Of a DNA stretch of 43,427 bases, positions 25,703 through 34,272 are shown piece after piece. The notes beneath the pieces are model-generated. The model searched no databases and had not been told where the DNA came from. It saw only the letters and a program-made list of their open reading frames with translations. The stretch comes from Pseudomonadota bacterium (lineage in GTDB: Bacteria > Pseudomonadota > Gammaproteobacteria > Burkholderiales > Chitinibacteraceae), in NCBI GenBank assembly GCA_026399755.1, contig JAPLQI010000083.1, positions 1 through 43,427 on the forward strand. The letters run 5' to 3'. The position numbers and the translations under genes are program-made. Each line of letters begins with the position of its first letter. The stretch's first letter is position 1.

Positions 25703-26902
25703 ATGCTGAATGCCACCCAACGCGATCTAGTCCGCGCCACCGCTCCCATCCTCAAGCAACACGGCGTTGCACTGACCACACACTTTTATGCACGGATGTT
25801 TCAGCACAATCCGGAGCTAAAACAAATCTTCAACGAAGGCAACCAGCAATCAGGCGCGCAGCAGCAAGCACTCGCCATGGCTGTGGCGGCCTACGCCGAG
25901 CATATCGACAACCCTAGCGTGCTCGCCCCTGTGCTCACCCATATCGCCAATAAGCACATCAGCCTTGGCATACGCCCAGAGCACTACCCGATCGTGGGCC
26001 ATCATTTGCTGGCATCTATCCGTGAAGTATTGGGCGCTGCTGCCACAGATGAGTTAATAGCAGCTTGGGCCGCAGCTTATGGTCAGCTTGCTGATGTATT
26101 AATTGCCGAAGAAGCGCAGCTCTATGCTGCAGCCGCTTTTAAACAAGGCGGCTGGACAGGCTGGCGTGGTTTTGTGGTGGCAAAAAAAGAACAAGAAAGC
26201 AGCGAAATCACCTCCTTCTACTTACGCCCCGCCGACGGTGGCAGCGTGCCCGATTACGCGCCAGGCCAATATATTTCAGTAAGGATGTTTGTGCCAGAAT
26301 GGAATCTAATGCAGCCGCGCCAATACAGCTTGTCTGATGCACCTGGCAACGATTACCTGCGTATCTCAGTAAAACGTGAACAAAGCGGCGACATCATAGG
26401 CCAAGTGTCTAATCTACTGCACAACACAGTAAATGTTGGCGATGTGGTCGACCTGGCCCCGCCAGCGGGTGATTTTGTCCTGCATCAGGATCGAACAACC
26501 CCCGTCGTTTTAATTAGCGGCGGCGTGGGCATTACCCCAATGATGGCGATGCTGAAGCACTTAGCAAAAACCGGCAGCGATAGAGCCGTGCGCTTTGTAC
26601 ACGGCTGCCGTAATAGCGATGTGCATGCATTTAAAAACATCGTCAATCAGCTAGCGACTCAAGAATCCAGCGTCGAGAAAGTAGTGTTTTATGGCGACGC
26701 CTGCCCAGACCACAGCCACGACCATTTAGGCTATGTCGATCTAGCTAAAATCGCTGACAGCGTGATTTTGCCCGACGCCGATTACTACCTCTGTGGGCCA
26801 CTGGCCTTTATGCAAGCCCAGATCAAATCATTACAAGCGATGGGAATTAGTGCAGAGCGGATTCATGCGGAGGCATTTGGGACTGGGGGCGTGGCGGCTT
26901 AG
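25703..26902 (+). CDS. hmp: flavohaemoprotein (nitric oxide dioxygenase)
   Basis: The 399-residue enzyme converts NO plus O2 to nitrate using NADPH or NADH, protecting against nitrosative stress. An N-terminal globin domain (1-140) includes distal-side Tyr29 and proximal His85 (NKHISLGI). The FAD-binding domain (about 150-260) has RQYSLSD and GDIIGQVSNLLH, and the NAD-binding domain (about 265-399) has GGVGITPMMAML and YYLCGPLAFM. It has standard length and order. The ATG at 25703 is chosen because it opens the globin directly (MLNATQRDLV); the frame is open far upstream without a domain. It stands alone; palindromes upstream may mediate NO control. Confidence 0.96.
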   Translation: MLNATQRDLVRATAPILKQHGVALTTHFYARMFQHNPELKQIFNEGNQQSGAQQQALAMAVAAYAEHIDNPSVLAPVLTHIANKHISLGIRPEHYPIVGHHLLASIREVLGAAATDELIAAWAAAYGQLADVLIAEEAQLYAAAAFKQGGWTGWRGFVVAKKEQESSEITSFYLRPADGGSVPDYAPGQYISVRMFVPEWNLMQPRQYSLSDAPGNDYLRISVKREQSGDIIGQVSNLLHNTVNVGDVVDLAPPAGDFVLHQDRTTPVVLISGGVGITPMMAMLKHLAKTGSDRAVRFVHGCRNSDVHAFKNIVNQLATQESSVEKVVFYGDACPDHSHDHLGYVDLAKIADSVILPDADYYLCGPLAFMQAQIKSLQAMGISAERIHAEAFGTGGVAA

Positions 26903-26914
26903 TTATATAGCGGC

Positions 26915-26983
26915 GTAGGGCGGGTGTAATCCGCCGTTTTCATCGTATTTCATACCAAACTCGGCGGATTTCACCCGCCCTAC
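26915..26983. repeat. complete REP-like element with 12-bp terminal inverted repeats
   Basis: The element starts GTAGGGCGGGTG and ends CACCCGCCCTAC (perfect inverted ends), with inner arms AATCCGCC and GGCGGATT. It lies 13 bases after the hmp stop and can form a long stem-loop. Confidence 0.88.
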
Positions 26984-27024
26984 AAAAGATGCATTACATG
27001 ATTTTGGCTTAGGAAATCTCGGTT

Positions 27025-27102
27025 TTTATAGGGGGCACAACGACGTAGGCGTTACGCACCGAGAGCCGGTGCGTAGCGCATTGCACACCCTATAAAATCA
27101 GC
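27025..27102 (-). repeat. MITE-like element (family B), copy 2
   Basis: Read on the minus strand: TTTTATAGGGTGTGCAATG, then a CGCACCGG-CTCT-CGGTGCG hairpin, GTCGTTGTGC and CCCCTATAAAAACC. The ends TTTTATAGGG and CCCCTATAAAA are near-perfect inverted repeats. It lies downstream of the dnaB stop. Confidence 0.65.
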
Positions 27103-27172
27103 TTTTGTTATGTTTTTGGCTTTAGCGATCTGCGTGGACAAGGTAACGCTTTTGGCCCACGCAACTCAGCTC

Positions 27173-28588
27173 TTACTCAATATCACTCGACCAGCCATCT
27201 GGGCGAACCAAGGCGTTTTCGAAGCGGGAGTGCTGGCCCACAAACACCAGCGGTATCTTGCCTACGGGGCCGTTACGGTGTTTACCGATAATGCATTCGG
27301 CAAGGCCTTTGAATTGGGTATCGGGGTTGTAGTATTCATCGCGGTACATAAATAAAATCAAATCCGCATCTTGCTCAATCGCACCAGACTCTCGCAAATC
27401 CGACATCATCGGGCGCTTATCTGTGCGCTGCTCTACAGACCGAGAAAGCTGCGAGAGCGCAATAATCGGCACTTTTAATTCTTTAGCCAGTGATTTTAAG
27501 CCACGGGAAATCTCACCCAGCTCAGTCGCGCGGTTCTGATCTTTTGCACCCGCTCGCCCCGCCATCAACTGCAAGTAATCGATCACGATCAGCCCTAGCT
27601 GTCCACCACATTGCCTTGCCAGACGCCGCGCCTTGGTACGAATATCCAAGGCAGTTAATGAGCCGGTTTCTTCAATAAAAATCGGCGCTTCGTTCATTTT
27701 GCCGACGGCGTGCGTCAGACGCACCCAATCTTCATCTTCAAAACGACCCGTTTTAAGCTTGTGCAAATCGATGCGGCCAATCGAGCCAACCATACGCATA
27801 CCCAGCTGAGTTGCGCCCATTTCCATAGAGAAAATCGCTACCGGCAGCTTAAGCTCGATGCCAACGTGCTCGGCAATATTCACCGAAAACGCGGTTTTAC
27901 CCATAGAAGGCCGGCCTGCCACGATAATTAAATCGCCTGCCTGCATGCCCGAAGTCATACGATCGAGATCTAAAAACCCCGTTGCAACGCCCGTGACTTC
28001 GGATGGATTGTCTTGCTGGAAGAGATGATCGATGCGCTCAACAATTTCTTTTAAAATCGGCGGCATGCCGATAAAGCCTTTCTGCCCACGGGAAGATTGC
28101 TCAGCAATTTGGAACACGGCCGATTCGGCCTGATCCAGCAACTCGGAAGCTTCACGCCCGCTGGGGCTGTAGGCTGCATCGGCAATATCCGTGGCCACCG
28201 ACGCCAACTGGCGCATCACCGATTTTTCGCGGACAATCTCACCATAACGACGGATATTGGCGGCAGATGGAGTGTTTTGCACCAAAGAGCCCAAATAGGC
28301 CAAGCCGCCCACATAAGTAAGCTCTTCGTGGGTATCGAGCGCTTCGGCCACGGTAATCACGTCAGCGGGGCGGCCTAATTCAACCAGCTTGGCGATCACG
28401 GCAAAGATGCGGCGGTGATCATCGCGGTAAAAATCGGCTTCAAACAAGGTGTCGGCAATCTTGTCGAATGAGCTGTTATCCAGCATCAGGCCACCAAGCA
28501 CAGATTGCTCAGCCTCAACCGAATGCGGTGGCATGCGGATGTTTTCAAGTTGCGTCATGGAGTGGTCGGGGTTACGATGCTCGGTCAT
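27173..28588 (-). CDS. dnaB: replicative DNA helicase
   Basis: This 471-residue hexameric helicase unwinds DNA at the replication fork, equal in length to E. coli DnaB. It shows the N-terminal DnaB domain (PPHSVEAEQSVLGGLMLD, then VGGLAYLGSLVQNTPSAANI), a linker, and the RecA-like C-terminal domain with Walker A GRPSMGKTAF, Walker B LIVIDYLQLM, the SQLSRSVEQR loop and DLRESGAIEQDADLILFMYR. The ATG at 28588 (MTEHRNPDHS) is chosen; a further in-frame start 13 codons upstream adds no domain. No intein or insertion is seen. It is on the minus strand, divergent from ratA across a region with a duplicated sequence and a REP element. Confidence 0.97.
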   Translation of the reverse strand: MTEHRNPDHSMTQLENIRMPPHSVEAEQSVLGGLMLDNSSFDKIADTLFEADFYRDDHRRIFAVIAKLVELGRPADVITVAEALDTHEELTYVGGLAYLGSLVQNTPSAANIRRYGEIVREKSVMRQLASVATDIADAAYSPSGREASELLDQAESAVFQIAEQSSRGQKGFIGMPPILKEIVERIDHLFQQDNPSEVTGVATGFLDLDRMTSGMQAGDLIIVAGRPSMGKTAFSVNIAEHVGIELKLPVAIFSMEMGATQLGMRMVGSIGRIDLHKLKTGRFEDEDWVRLTHAVGKMNEAPIFIEETGSLTALDIRTKARRLARQCGGQLGLIVIDYLQLMAGRAGAKDQNRATELGEISRGLKSLAKELKVPIIALSQLSRSVEQRTDKRPMMSDLRESGAIEQDADLILFMYRDEYYNPDTQFKGLAECIIGKHRNGPVGKIPLVFVGQHSRFENALVRPDGWSSDIE

Positions 28589-28680
28589 TTTTTTACATCT
28601 AGTTTGGCTTCTTTGGAAGCTCGGCATTTTACGCTACAAACAACGATCAAGTGCGGCGGATAGAAATATCTCACGCCGCC

Positions 28681-28720
28681 ATATAAAGACAAACTAAGCA
28701 GTCAATTCGTAAAACAATTA
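28681..28720 (+). repeat. direct repeat: degenerate copy of the ratA start region
   Basis: Forty bases starting ATATAAAGACAAACTAAGCA match the real ratA start region at 28839-28880 with two substitutions and one 2-base gap. The ATG start codon reads AAG here, so it is not translated. The two copies are 158 bases apart and flank a REP element. Confidence 0.9.
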
Positions 28721-28778
28721 TAGGGCGGGTGCAAGCCCCGTGTTTGTTAACATTGCTCGCGGGTTTCACCCGCCCTAC
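28721..28778. repeat. REP-like element between the duplicated sequences
   Basis: TAGGGCGGGTG at the left and CACCCGCCCTA at the right are inverted ends, with inner arms partly decayed. It abuts the degenerate direct repeat on its left. Confidence 0.85.
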
Positions 28779-28838
28779 ACTACAAAGCAAGAAAATGAGT
28801 GGGAAGCAGATTTTTAGCATCTCCCAAGTCGGCTTATT

Positions 28839-28880
28839 ATATAAAGACAAACTATGCAGTCTATTCGTAAAACAGTATTA
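28839..28880 (+). repeat. direct repeat: intact copy spanning the ratA start
   Basis: The intact partner of 28681-28720. It contains the ratA ATG at 28854 and the first nine codons. Confidence 0.9.
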
Positions 28881-29282
28881 GTCACCCATTCTGCTGATCG
28901 CATGTTTGATTTAGTCGATCATGTTGAAAACTATCCAAAATTCTTGCCTTGGTGCGGCGGAGTAGAAGTGCACGAGCGGACTGACACCGTGCTGGATGTC
29001 ACCGTGCAAATTGAGTTTTTAAAAGTAAAAACTTTTTTCCGCACCCGGGATATTAAATCTAAGCATTTAATCGATATGCAATTTGTGGATGGCCCGTTTA
29101 AAGCCTTGCACGGTGTATGGCGCTTTACCCCGCTGATGGAAGACGCGTGCAAAGTAGAATTTGAGCTGGATTATGAGTTTTCTAGCCGTGGTTTAGAAAT
29201 GATTATTGGCCCGGTATTTAATAAAATCACCAGCACTTTTGTAGATGCTTTTATTAAGCAAGCCGACAAAATCCATCCATAA
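28854..29282 (+). CDS. ratA: RatA/COQ10-like START-domain protein
   Basis: The 142-residue SRPBCC/START-fold protein has the conserved opening MQSIRKTVLVTHSADRMFDLVDHVENYPKFLPWC. Later comes FVDGPFKALHGVWRFTPL and the closing helix IIGPVFNKITSTFVDAFIKQADK. E. coli RatA was described as inhibiting 70S ribosome association, whereas close homologues of COQ10 bind ubiquinone; the physiological role is disputed. It is followed after 20 bases by the rnfH gene, an order conserved in many proteobacteria. A degenerate copy of its first 40 bases lies 158 bases upstream. Confidence 0.92.
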   Translation: MQSIRKTVLVTHSADRMFDLVDHVENYPKFLPWCGGVEVHERTDTVLDVTVQIEFLKVKTFFRTRDIKSKHLIDMQFVDGPFKALHGVWRFTPLMEDACKVEFELDYEFSSRGLEMIIGPVFNKITSTFVDAFIKQADKIHP

Positions 29283-29302
29283 GCCAACATCTGAAGCCCA
29301 TC

Positions 29303-29611
29303 ATGAGCACACTCATCAATATTGAAGTGGTTTATGCCACGCCCACATTGCAAAAACTGATCACCCTAAAAGTGGCGAACGGGACGAGTGCGGAAGATGC
29401 AATTACTCAATCGGGCATTCTGGACTTCTTCCCTGAAATTGATTTATCCAGTAATAAGATCGGTATTTTTTCAAAAGCTTGCAAACTCGACACCGTATTA
29501 CGGGAAAAAGATAGGGTAGAGATTTACCGTGCCCTACTGGCCGACCCCAAGGAAATCCGCAGGCAGCGGGCATTAGAAGGAAAAGTCACCAAAAAAGGTG
29601 GTGGCATTTAG
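29303..29611 (+). CDS. rnfH: RnfH-family ubiquitin-fold protein
   Basis: This 102-residue protein of the RnfH (RatB/UPF0125) family has a beta-grasp fold. INIEVVYATPTLQKLITLKVANGTSAEDAITQSGIL is the conserved first half, NKIGIFSKACKLDTVLREKDRVEIYRALLADPKEIRRQRA the second. It is encoded 20 bases after ratA in the usual pair and ends 24 bases before the convergent hybrid-kinase gene. The molecular function is not established; the name reflects some homologues in rnf clusters. The lysine-rich C-terminal tail ends in GGGI. Confidence 0.92.
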   Translation: MSTLINIEVVYATPTLQKLITLKVANGTSAEDAITQSGILDFFPEIDLSSNKIGIFSKACKLDTVLREKDRVEIYRALLADPKEIRRQRALEGKVTKKGGGI

Positions 29612-29634
29612 CCTAGCCCTCTAAAACCCAAACC

Positions 29635-32600
29635 TTAAACCACCTTCAGTCCCGCATTCATTTTCTGCAAAATAGGCAAGGCTTCGCCAAAGTTAAACCT
29701 TTCCAAGGCAATTCTAAAGGCGGCAAACTCGGCCGGATCAAAGAAATCTGACATGGCATCGCCGTATTTACTCATCACGGTTAAGGCTTCTGCATCCATA
29801 TCGTTCAGCAAGCGCTCTAGCCAAATTAATAAGTTTTGTAACTCTTTAATCGGTATTTTCCCTACGGGCTTGGGGGCATTAGCAAAGGCATCTTCACCGT
29901 TGATATAAATAAGCACTTCATGCATTAAAACATTTAAGTGTTTATCTAAAGCCAGCAAATCTTCTTTGACCTCATTGATCCCGCCGCCATGAGAAATCGC
30001 GGATTCAATTCGCCCAGCAATACCTGCCACCGCCACGCCACCCAAAGTAGCACTTAGCCCTTTTAGGGTGTGTGCAAAACGCAGTGCAGGCTCTAATTCA
30101 TTATTGAGCAAGGCTTGATTAATCCGCGTCACGCAATCAACTTCAGTGCTGCTAAATTGCTTCAACATCCGTAGATAGAGTGAGGGATTATTCATCACAA
30201 ATCCCAAGCCCACCTTCACCTCCAGCTCAATAAACGTGGCTTGTGCAACAGCCGCCGACAGGCTTGGTGCCTGCGCTACAACAGGCGCGGGCGCTTCCAA
30301 TGGCACAGCAAGCGGCACTTCTAAATGTTTTTCTGCTGAGGGCTGCGCCAATACCTCCACGCTTTCGGCGATAAGCACCAACGGTGTAAGCACGCCAGAT
30401 GGCGAGGTAATTCGCCAGTGTTTTAAGCAGCTAAACAACTGCATGGGATCAATAGGCTTAGAGACATGATCATTCATCCCCAAATCTAAGCAACGCGCCC
30501 GCTCTTCCACCATGGCATGCGCTGTCATGGCAACCAATGGAATATGGCTATAGCGGGCATCGGCACGAATACGTTTGGATGCCTCGTAGCCATCCATCAC
30601 CGGCATCTGCATATCCATTAAGATTGCTTCAAAGTAAGTTGGGCCAAATTCTTCCAGCCGATCTAATGCCTCTTGTCCGTGATTGGCTACCACGACTTCT
30701 ACCCCAACCATCGCCAGCAGCTCAGTAGCAATTTGCTGATTAATTGGGTTATCTTCCGTTAGTAAAACCCGCATCTTCTTCAGCCCTGCGCCTTCTTCTT
30801 CCTGAGGCTCTTTATTACTTAATGCCACATCATCATCCCGAGCAAACAGGGAAATCAGGCAATCGGTTAGGGATGATGCGTTTACGGGTTTAGTCAGCAC
30901 CGCACCAATATTCAGCGTCTGAGCCTGCACATAAATATCTTCACGATCAAATGCAGTGACAATCACAATTTTTGGCCCCTCTTGCGGCAGTGCTTCTTGA
31001 ATCTTTTGCGCGGCCTGAGCGCCATCCATATGTGGCATTTGCCAATCCAGCAAAATCAAGCCAAACGGATCACCTCGCTGCTGAGCCGCAATAGATAACT
31101 CCACAGCACCTTGCCCCGAGCCTACATTTTCAATTCGCACATCAAAACGTTTTAATACTTCGATAATAGCGAGACGCGCATGTTCATGATCATCCACCAC
31201 CAACACACGCATATTATTAATTTCTTTGGGCGCGGCTCGCTTTCTAATTTCTTTTTCTTCCACGCCAAACCAAGCCGTGAATACAAAATGACTCCCTACC
31301 CCACTTTGACTTTCCGCCCAAATTCGTCCGCCCATTAATTCAACTAAACGCTTACTAATTGAAAGCCCTAGGCCCGTACCACCAAATTTACGGGTGGTAC
31401 TGCTATCGGCCTGAGTAAAGGGCATAAATAATTTGCCGAGTTGGTCGGGCGTCATACCAATACCGGTATCTCTCACTCTAAATTCTAATTGCACCTGTTC
31501 TTTATTTCTATCTAAGCAAGTAATGGTGATTTCCACATCCCCCACTTCGGTAAATTTAACTGCATTATTTACCAAATTAATCATAATCTGGCTTAATCGT
31601 AAAGAATCCCCAACTAGGCAAGGTGGAATATCTTCTGGGTTATGAATAACAAACTCTAAGCCCTTTTCAAATACCTTTTGTGTCGTTACCGTACACACAT
31701 TATTAAGCACTGTTTCTAATTCAAACGGGGCCAATTCAATATTCAGTTTTCCTGCTTCAATTTTTGAAAAATCTAGAATATCATTAATAATCCCCAGCAA
31801 AGAAGTACCTGCATGATGGATTTTAGATAAATAATCTCTTTGTTTAGGTGGCATTTCTGCTTTTAATGCCAAATGCGACAAGCCAATGACCGCATTCATT
31901 GGGGTGCGGATTTCATGACTCATATTGGCAAGGAAACTGGATTTCACTGAGGCGGCTTCTTCTGCGCGGGTTTTAGCTAATTGCAGCTCTTGCTCAACTA
32001 ATTTTCGCTGACTAATATCACGCGCAAATAAAGTGCCACTGCAATGCCCATCCATATTTAATACCGTCATGCCAACTTCGATCGGCAACAAACTACCCGA
32101 GCGATTACGTGCCAGCAATTCCCAAAATCGAGCCGTGGTAATTCGCGAGGTGATTTCGCTTAAACCCCGCTCTAATACCAAAGGAAAATCGCCATCGCCT
32201 TCAATATGAATCAAGCTTTGTAATTTCAAACCCACCACTTCAGTAGCAGCAAAACCAAAAGTTAGCTCTGCAGCGCGGTTCCAATCCGTAACGCAACAAT
32301 CTTGATCAAGCAAGATCACCGCAATGGGCGCGCCTTCAATCACAGCCTTTGATTGCATTTCACTTTGCTGCAAAGCCATTGATCGGCGATCCACCTCTTG
32401 CTCCAGCCCTTGCTTATGCGCTGCTAGCTCGGCATTGCTTTCTGTCAGCACAGACATTAATTCATCACGTGTTTGCTCATTAATAATATTTTTGACCTGC
32501 AAAATGCTTTCTGCTTTTTGAATGCCGACACGAAACTCAAGCAGCACGGCCCCATCGGGCATAAGCTGCTGCACATCAAAAAAAGCCGACAAAGTGTGTT

Positions 32601-32838
32601 TTACCCAGCCGCCTTCTACACGCACCTCAAAGCTAAGGGCATCATGATCAAAACCCAATGGCAAAATATGATGAGAAGTGGACTGCCTGACAAATTGGCA
32701 AAGGGAATAAAAGCCCGTGAGTAAGAAATCGCTGCGCATGCGATTTAATTGCAAGCATTCTAGTGCTCGTCGTAATTTATCTCGGGCAATAAAAACACCT
32801 TCTTCTGAGCGCAAATCCAACAGGCCAAGTTCAGTCAT
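29635..32838 (-). CDS. stressosome-linked hybrid histidine kinase (PAS-HisKA-HATPase-REC-REC-HPt)
   Basis: The 1067-residue cytoplasmic hybrid kinase has no transmembrane segment. From the N-terminus: about 1-105, a domain with the pattern of RsbT-type anti-sigma ATPases ([19 protein letters not shown]) but without the N-box asparagine; a coiled coil (about 110-160); a PAS domain (about 165-275); HisKA with His308 (MSHEIRTP); HATPase with NAVKFTE and [19 protein letters not shown]1 with Asp598 ([10 protein letters not shown]); REC2 with Asp742 ([10 protein letters not shown]); and an HPt domain with His923 (AHTLKGL). It starts within the stop of the RsbX-like gene (ATGA overlap), so it belongs to the stressosome operon and is likely its output. 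No cognate response-regulator gene follows. Confidence 0.93.
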   Translation of the reverse strand: MTELGLLDLRSEEGVFIARDKLRRALECLQLNRMRSDFLLTGFYSLCQFVRQSTSHHILPLGFDHDALSFEVRVEGGWVKHTLSAFFDVQQLMPDGAVLLEFRVGIQKAESILQVKNIINEQTRDELMSVLTESNAELAAHKQGLEQEVDRRSMALQQSEMQSKAVIEGAPIAVILLDQDCCVTDWNRAAELTFGFAATEVVGLKLQSLIHIEGDGDFPLVLERGLSEITSRITTARFWELLARNRSGSLLPIEVGMTVLNMDGHCSGTLFARDISQRKLVEQELQLAKTRAEEAASVKSSFLANMSHEIRTPMNAVIGLSHLALKAEMPPKQRDYLSKIHHAGTSLLGIINDILDFSKIEAGKLNIELAPFELETVLNNVCTVTTQKVFEKGLEFVIHNPEDIPPCLVGDSLRLSQIMINLVNNAVKFTEVGDVEITITCLDRNKEQVQLEFRVRDTGIGMTPDQLGKLFMPFTQADSSTTRKFGGTGLGLSISKRLVELMGGRIWAESQSGVGSHFVFTAWFGVEEKEIRKRAAPKEINNMRVLVVDDHEHARLAIIEVLKRFDVRIENVGSGQGAVELSIAAQQRGDPFGLILLDWQMPHMDGAQAAQKIQEALPQEGPKIVIVTAFDREDIYVQAQTLNIGAVLTKPVNASSLTDCLISLFARDDDVALSNKEPQEEEGAGLKKMRVLLTEDNPINQQIATELLAMVGVEVVVANHGQEALDRLEEFGPTYFEAILMDMQMPVMDGYEASKRIRADARYSHIPLVAMTAHAMVEERARCLDLGMNDHVSKPIDPMQLFSCLKHWRITSPSGVLTPLVLIAESVEVLAQPSAEKHLEVPLAVPLEAPAPVVAQAPSLSAAVAQATFIELEVKVGLGFVMNNPSLYLRMLKQFSSTEVDCVTRINQALLNNELEPALRFAHTLKGLSATLGGVAVAGIAGRIESAISHGGGINEVKEDLLALDKHLNVLMHEVLIYINGEDAFANAPKPVGKIPIKELQNLLIWLERLLNDMDAEALTVMSKYGDAMSDFFDPAEFAAFRIALERFNFGEALPILQKMNAGLKVV

Positions 32839-33413
32839 AATGTGCACTTTATCGCCAGGCAAGTGGCATCGTCGTACAACTTCCCAAAACGGCTGAGCAA
32901 ATTAGCTACCATTTGATTCAGGCTATTCCTGCGCTCCAACAGTATTTGATCCGCAGCAATATGCTCCTGTATGCCATCCGTCGCCAAAATAAATACATCG
33001 TCGCTTTTAAAGCTAAATGTTTCGATACGAATGCTGCGCAAAATAATGCCTAATGTGCCCGCCTGAGCCGGAAAGGTATAGCAATCCTGCCCCAGCTTAC
33101 GCATCACCGTATTGCCGATAGTAATACAGCGTGCATTGCCATCATCGCCCAAAAAAGCCATCGTAATGGCCGTTCCACGCGAACCACGGATATGCACATG
33201 CAAGGCCTTGAGCATCAATTCAAGATCTTCACTGCTGTTTTCTTCTAGCCATTGCTCACACAGCCTAGCCAGCTCATGCGCCTCTGGCCCATGCCCCAGC
33301 ACATCCAAAATACCGACTAATACGCCGTGCTCCATTTTCTTGATAAAGGTGCCATCACCGCACACCACCTCACCAAAACAAGGGCGTAAACAACGCGCAT
33401 ATTCGAAATGCAT
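32835..33413 (-). CDS. rsbX: RsbX-like PP2C-type phosphatase
   Basis: The 192-residue protein is of the length and fold of RsbX (199 residues in B. subtilis). PP2C/SpoIIE metal and catalytic motifs are CGDG near residue 19, [10 protein letters not shown] near 36-45, [18 protein letters not shown], and the final DDAT. In stressosomes RsbX removes phosphate from RsbR and RsbS to reset the complex. The ATG directly follows the stop of the RsbT gene, and its own stop overlaps the start of the hybrid kinase by 4 bases, placing it between kinase switch and output. The small size and absence of a sensor domain favour RsbX over RsbU/RsbP. Confidence 0.88.
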   Translation of the reverse strand: MHFEYARCLRPCFGEVVCGDGTFIKKMEHGVLVGILDVLGHGPEAHELARLCEQWLEENSSEDLELMLKALHVHIRGSRGTAITMAFLGDDGNARCITIGNTVMRKLGQDCYTFPAQAGTLGIILRSIRIETFSFKSDDVFILATDGIQEHIAADQILLERRNSLNQMVANLLSRFGKLYDDATCLAIKCTL

Positions 33414-33830
33414 TTAGGTTTTCCACTTGCGAAATAAGACTCGTGTACCCATTTCTGGCTCTGACGTGATTTCAAATTCATCCGCTAAACGACGCGTTCC
33501 CGGCAAGCCCAACCCTAGTGTCCCTTTGGTGCTGTAATGCTCGGACATCGCCAGTGCCATATCTTTAATACCTGGGCCTTGATCTTCCGCCATCACCTCC
33601 AGCCCCTCACGGTTTTTGACCACCACCCAAGAAAAGGACATCACGCCCTCGCCAGCGTATTTCACAATATTGGTGGCCAGCTCAGAAGCACCGGTCGTTA
33701 TTTCTGTGACTGCAACGGGTGAAAAACCACATTGTTTGGCTAAAGAAAAAGTGTAAGCCACCAGCATAGCCACATCCGCATCGTTGCGTATTTTTCGCCA
33801 AACTGTGGCCATTTCTAGGCTAGGTTTCAT
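33414..33830 (-). CDS. rsbT: RsbT-like switch serine kinase
   Basis: This 138-residue GHKL-fold serine/threonine kinase has the N-box segment VTEITTGASELATNIVKYAGEG, G1 box AEDQGPGIKD, and G2 box KGTLGLGLPGTRRLAD, as in B. subtilis RsbT. In a stressosome it phosphorylates the STAS domains of RsbR/RsbS and then leaves to activate a downstream partner. The ATG at 33830 is chosen since it overlaps the RsbS stop by 11 bases, giving translational coupling; a later ATG at 33812 would still keep the fold. Order RsbR-RsbS-RsbT-RsbX is exactly that of known stressosome loci, supporting this over a generic anti-sigma factor. Confidence 0.9.
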   Translation of the reverse strand: MKPSLEMATVWRKIRNDADVAMLVAYTFSLAKQCGFSPVAVTEITTGASELATNIVKYAGEGVMSFSWVVVKNREGLEVMAEDQGPGIKDMALAMSEHYSTKGTLGLGLPGTRRLADEFEITSEPEMGTRVLFRKWKT

Positions 33831-34188
33831 GGAGTAAATCCAGAGCTTGTCTAATGGTTTGACAGCCACGCAGCGCAGATAAATCACTATCTAGCGCCGC
33901 CAGCCCCGCAACAACACCGGGCCTAAACCCAATAAATACTGTTTTTGCCCCCATGATTTTTAACATTTGTGTGAGATCAACTAAGGCTGCAAAGCCATCC
34001 ACATCCAGGGCGTCCACCTCAGACAAATCCAGCATCACGCCTTTGACAGCAACCTTGGCCACCTGCTGCAATAGCTTACTTTGCAGAGCAATCATCGTAG
34101 AGGGCCGCAAATCGCTTTGCACACAGGCAAGTAATGCATCTTCAACTACAGAAATTGCTACCCCTCCTCCTGAATCGTGCTCGTTCAT
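33820..34188 (-). CDS. rsbS: RsbS-like STAS scaffold protein
   Basis: The 122-residue single STAS domain closely follows RsbS: VAISVVEDALLACVQSDL at the start, GVMLDLSEVDALDVDGF in the phosphorylation-loop region, then KIMGAKTVFIGFRPGVVAGLAALD and RQALDLL. RsbS forms the stressosome core with RsbR and holds RsbT. The serine phosphorylated by RsbT in B. subtilis (Ser59, in DSF) aligns without gaps to Val63 (LDVDGF), so that switch site is missing. An excellent ribosome-binding site (AGGGGAGGTG) precedes the ATG. It is 84 bases downstream of the RsbR gene and overlaps rsbT. The assignment rests on sequence pattern and gene order. Confidence 0.88.
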   Translation of the reverse strand: MNEHDSGGGVAISVVEDALLACVQSDLRPSTMIALQSKLLQQVAKVAVKGVMLDLSEVDALDVDGFAALVDLTQMLKIMGAKTVFIGFRPGVVAGLAALDSDLSALRGCQTIRQALDLLHET

Positions 34189-34272
34189 TACACCTCCCCT
34201 GAGCTCTATTTTTTTGCTTTATGCCTCAGCCAAGCCGAAAACCGGCCCCTTATGCATAAACATCAACAGAAG

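Noticed and set aside
28854-29611. ratA-rnfH as a toxin-antitoxin pair
   Set aside because: The names suggest it, but the pair is a conserved housekeeping neighbourhood of a START-domain and a ubiquitin-fold protein; a true TA function is not established.
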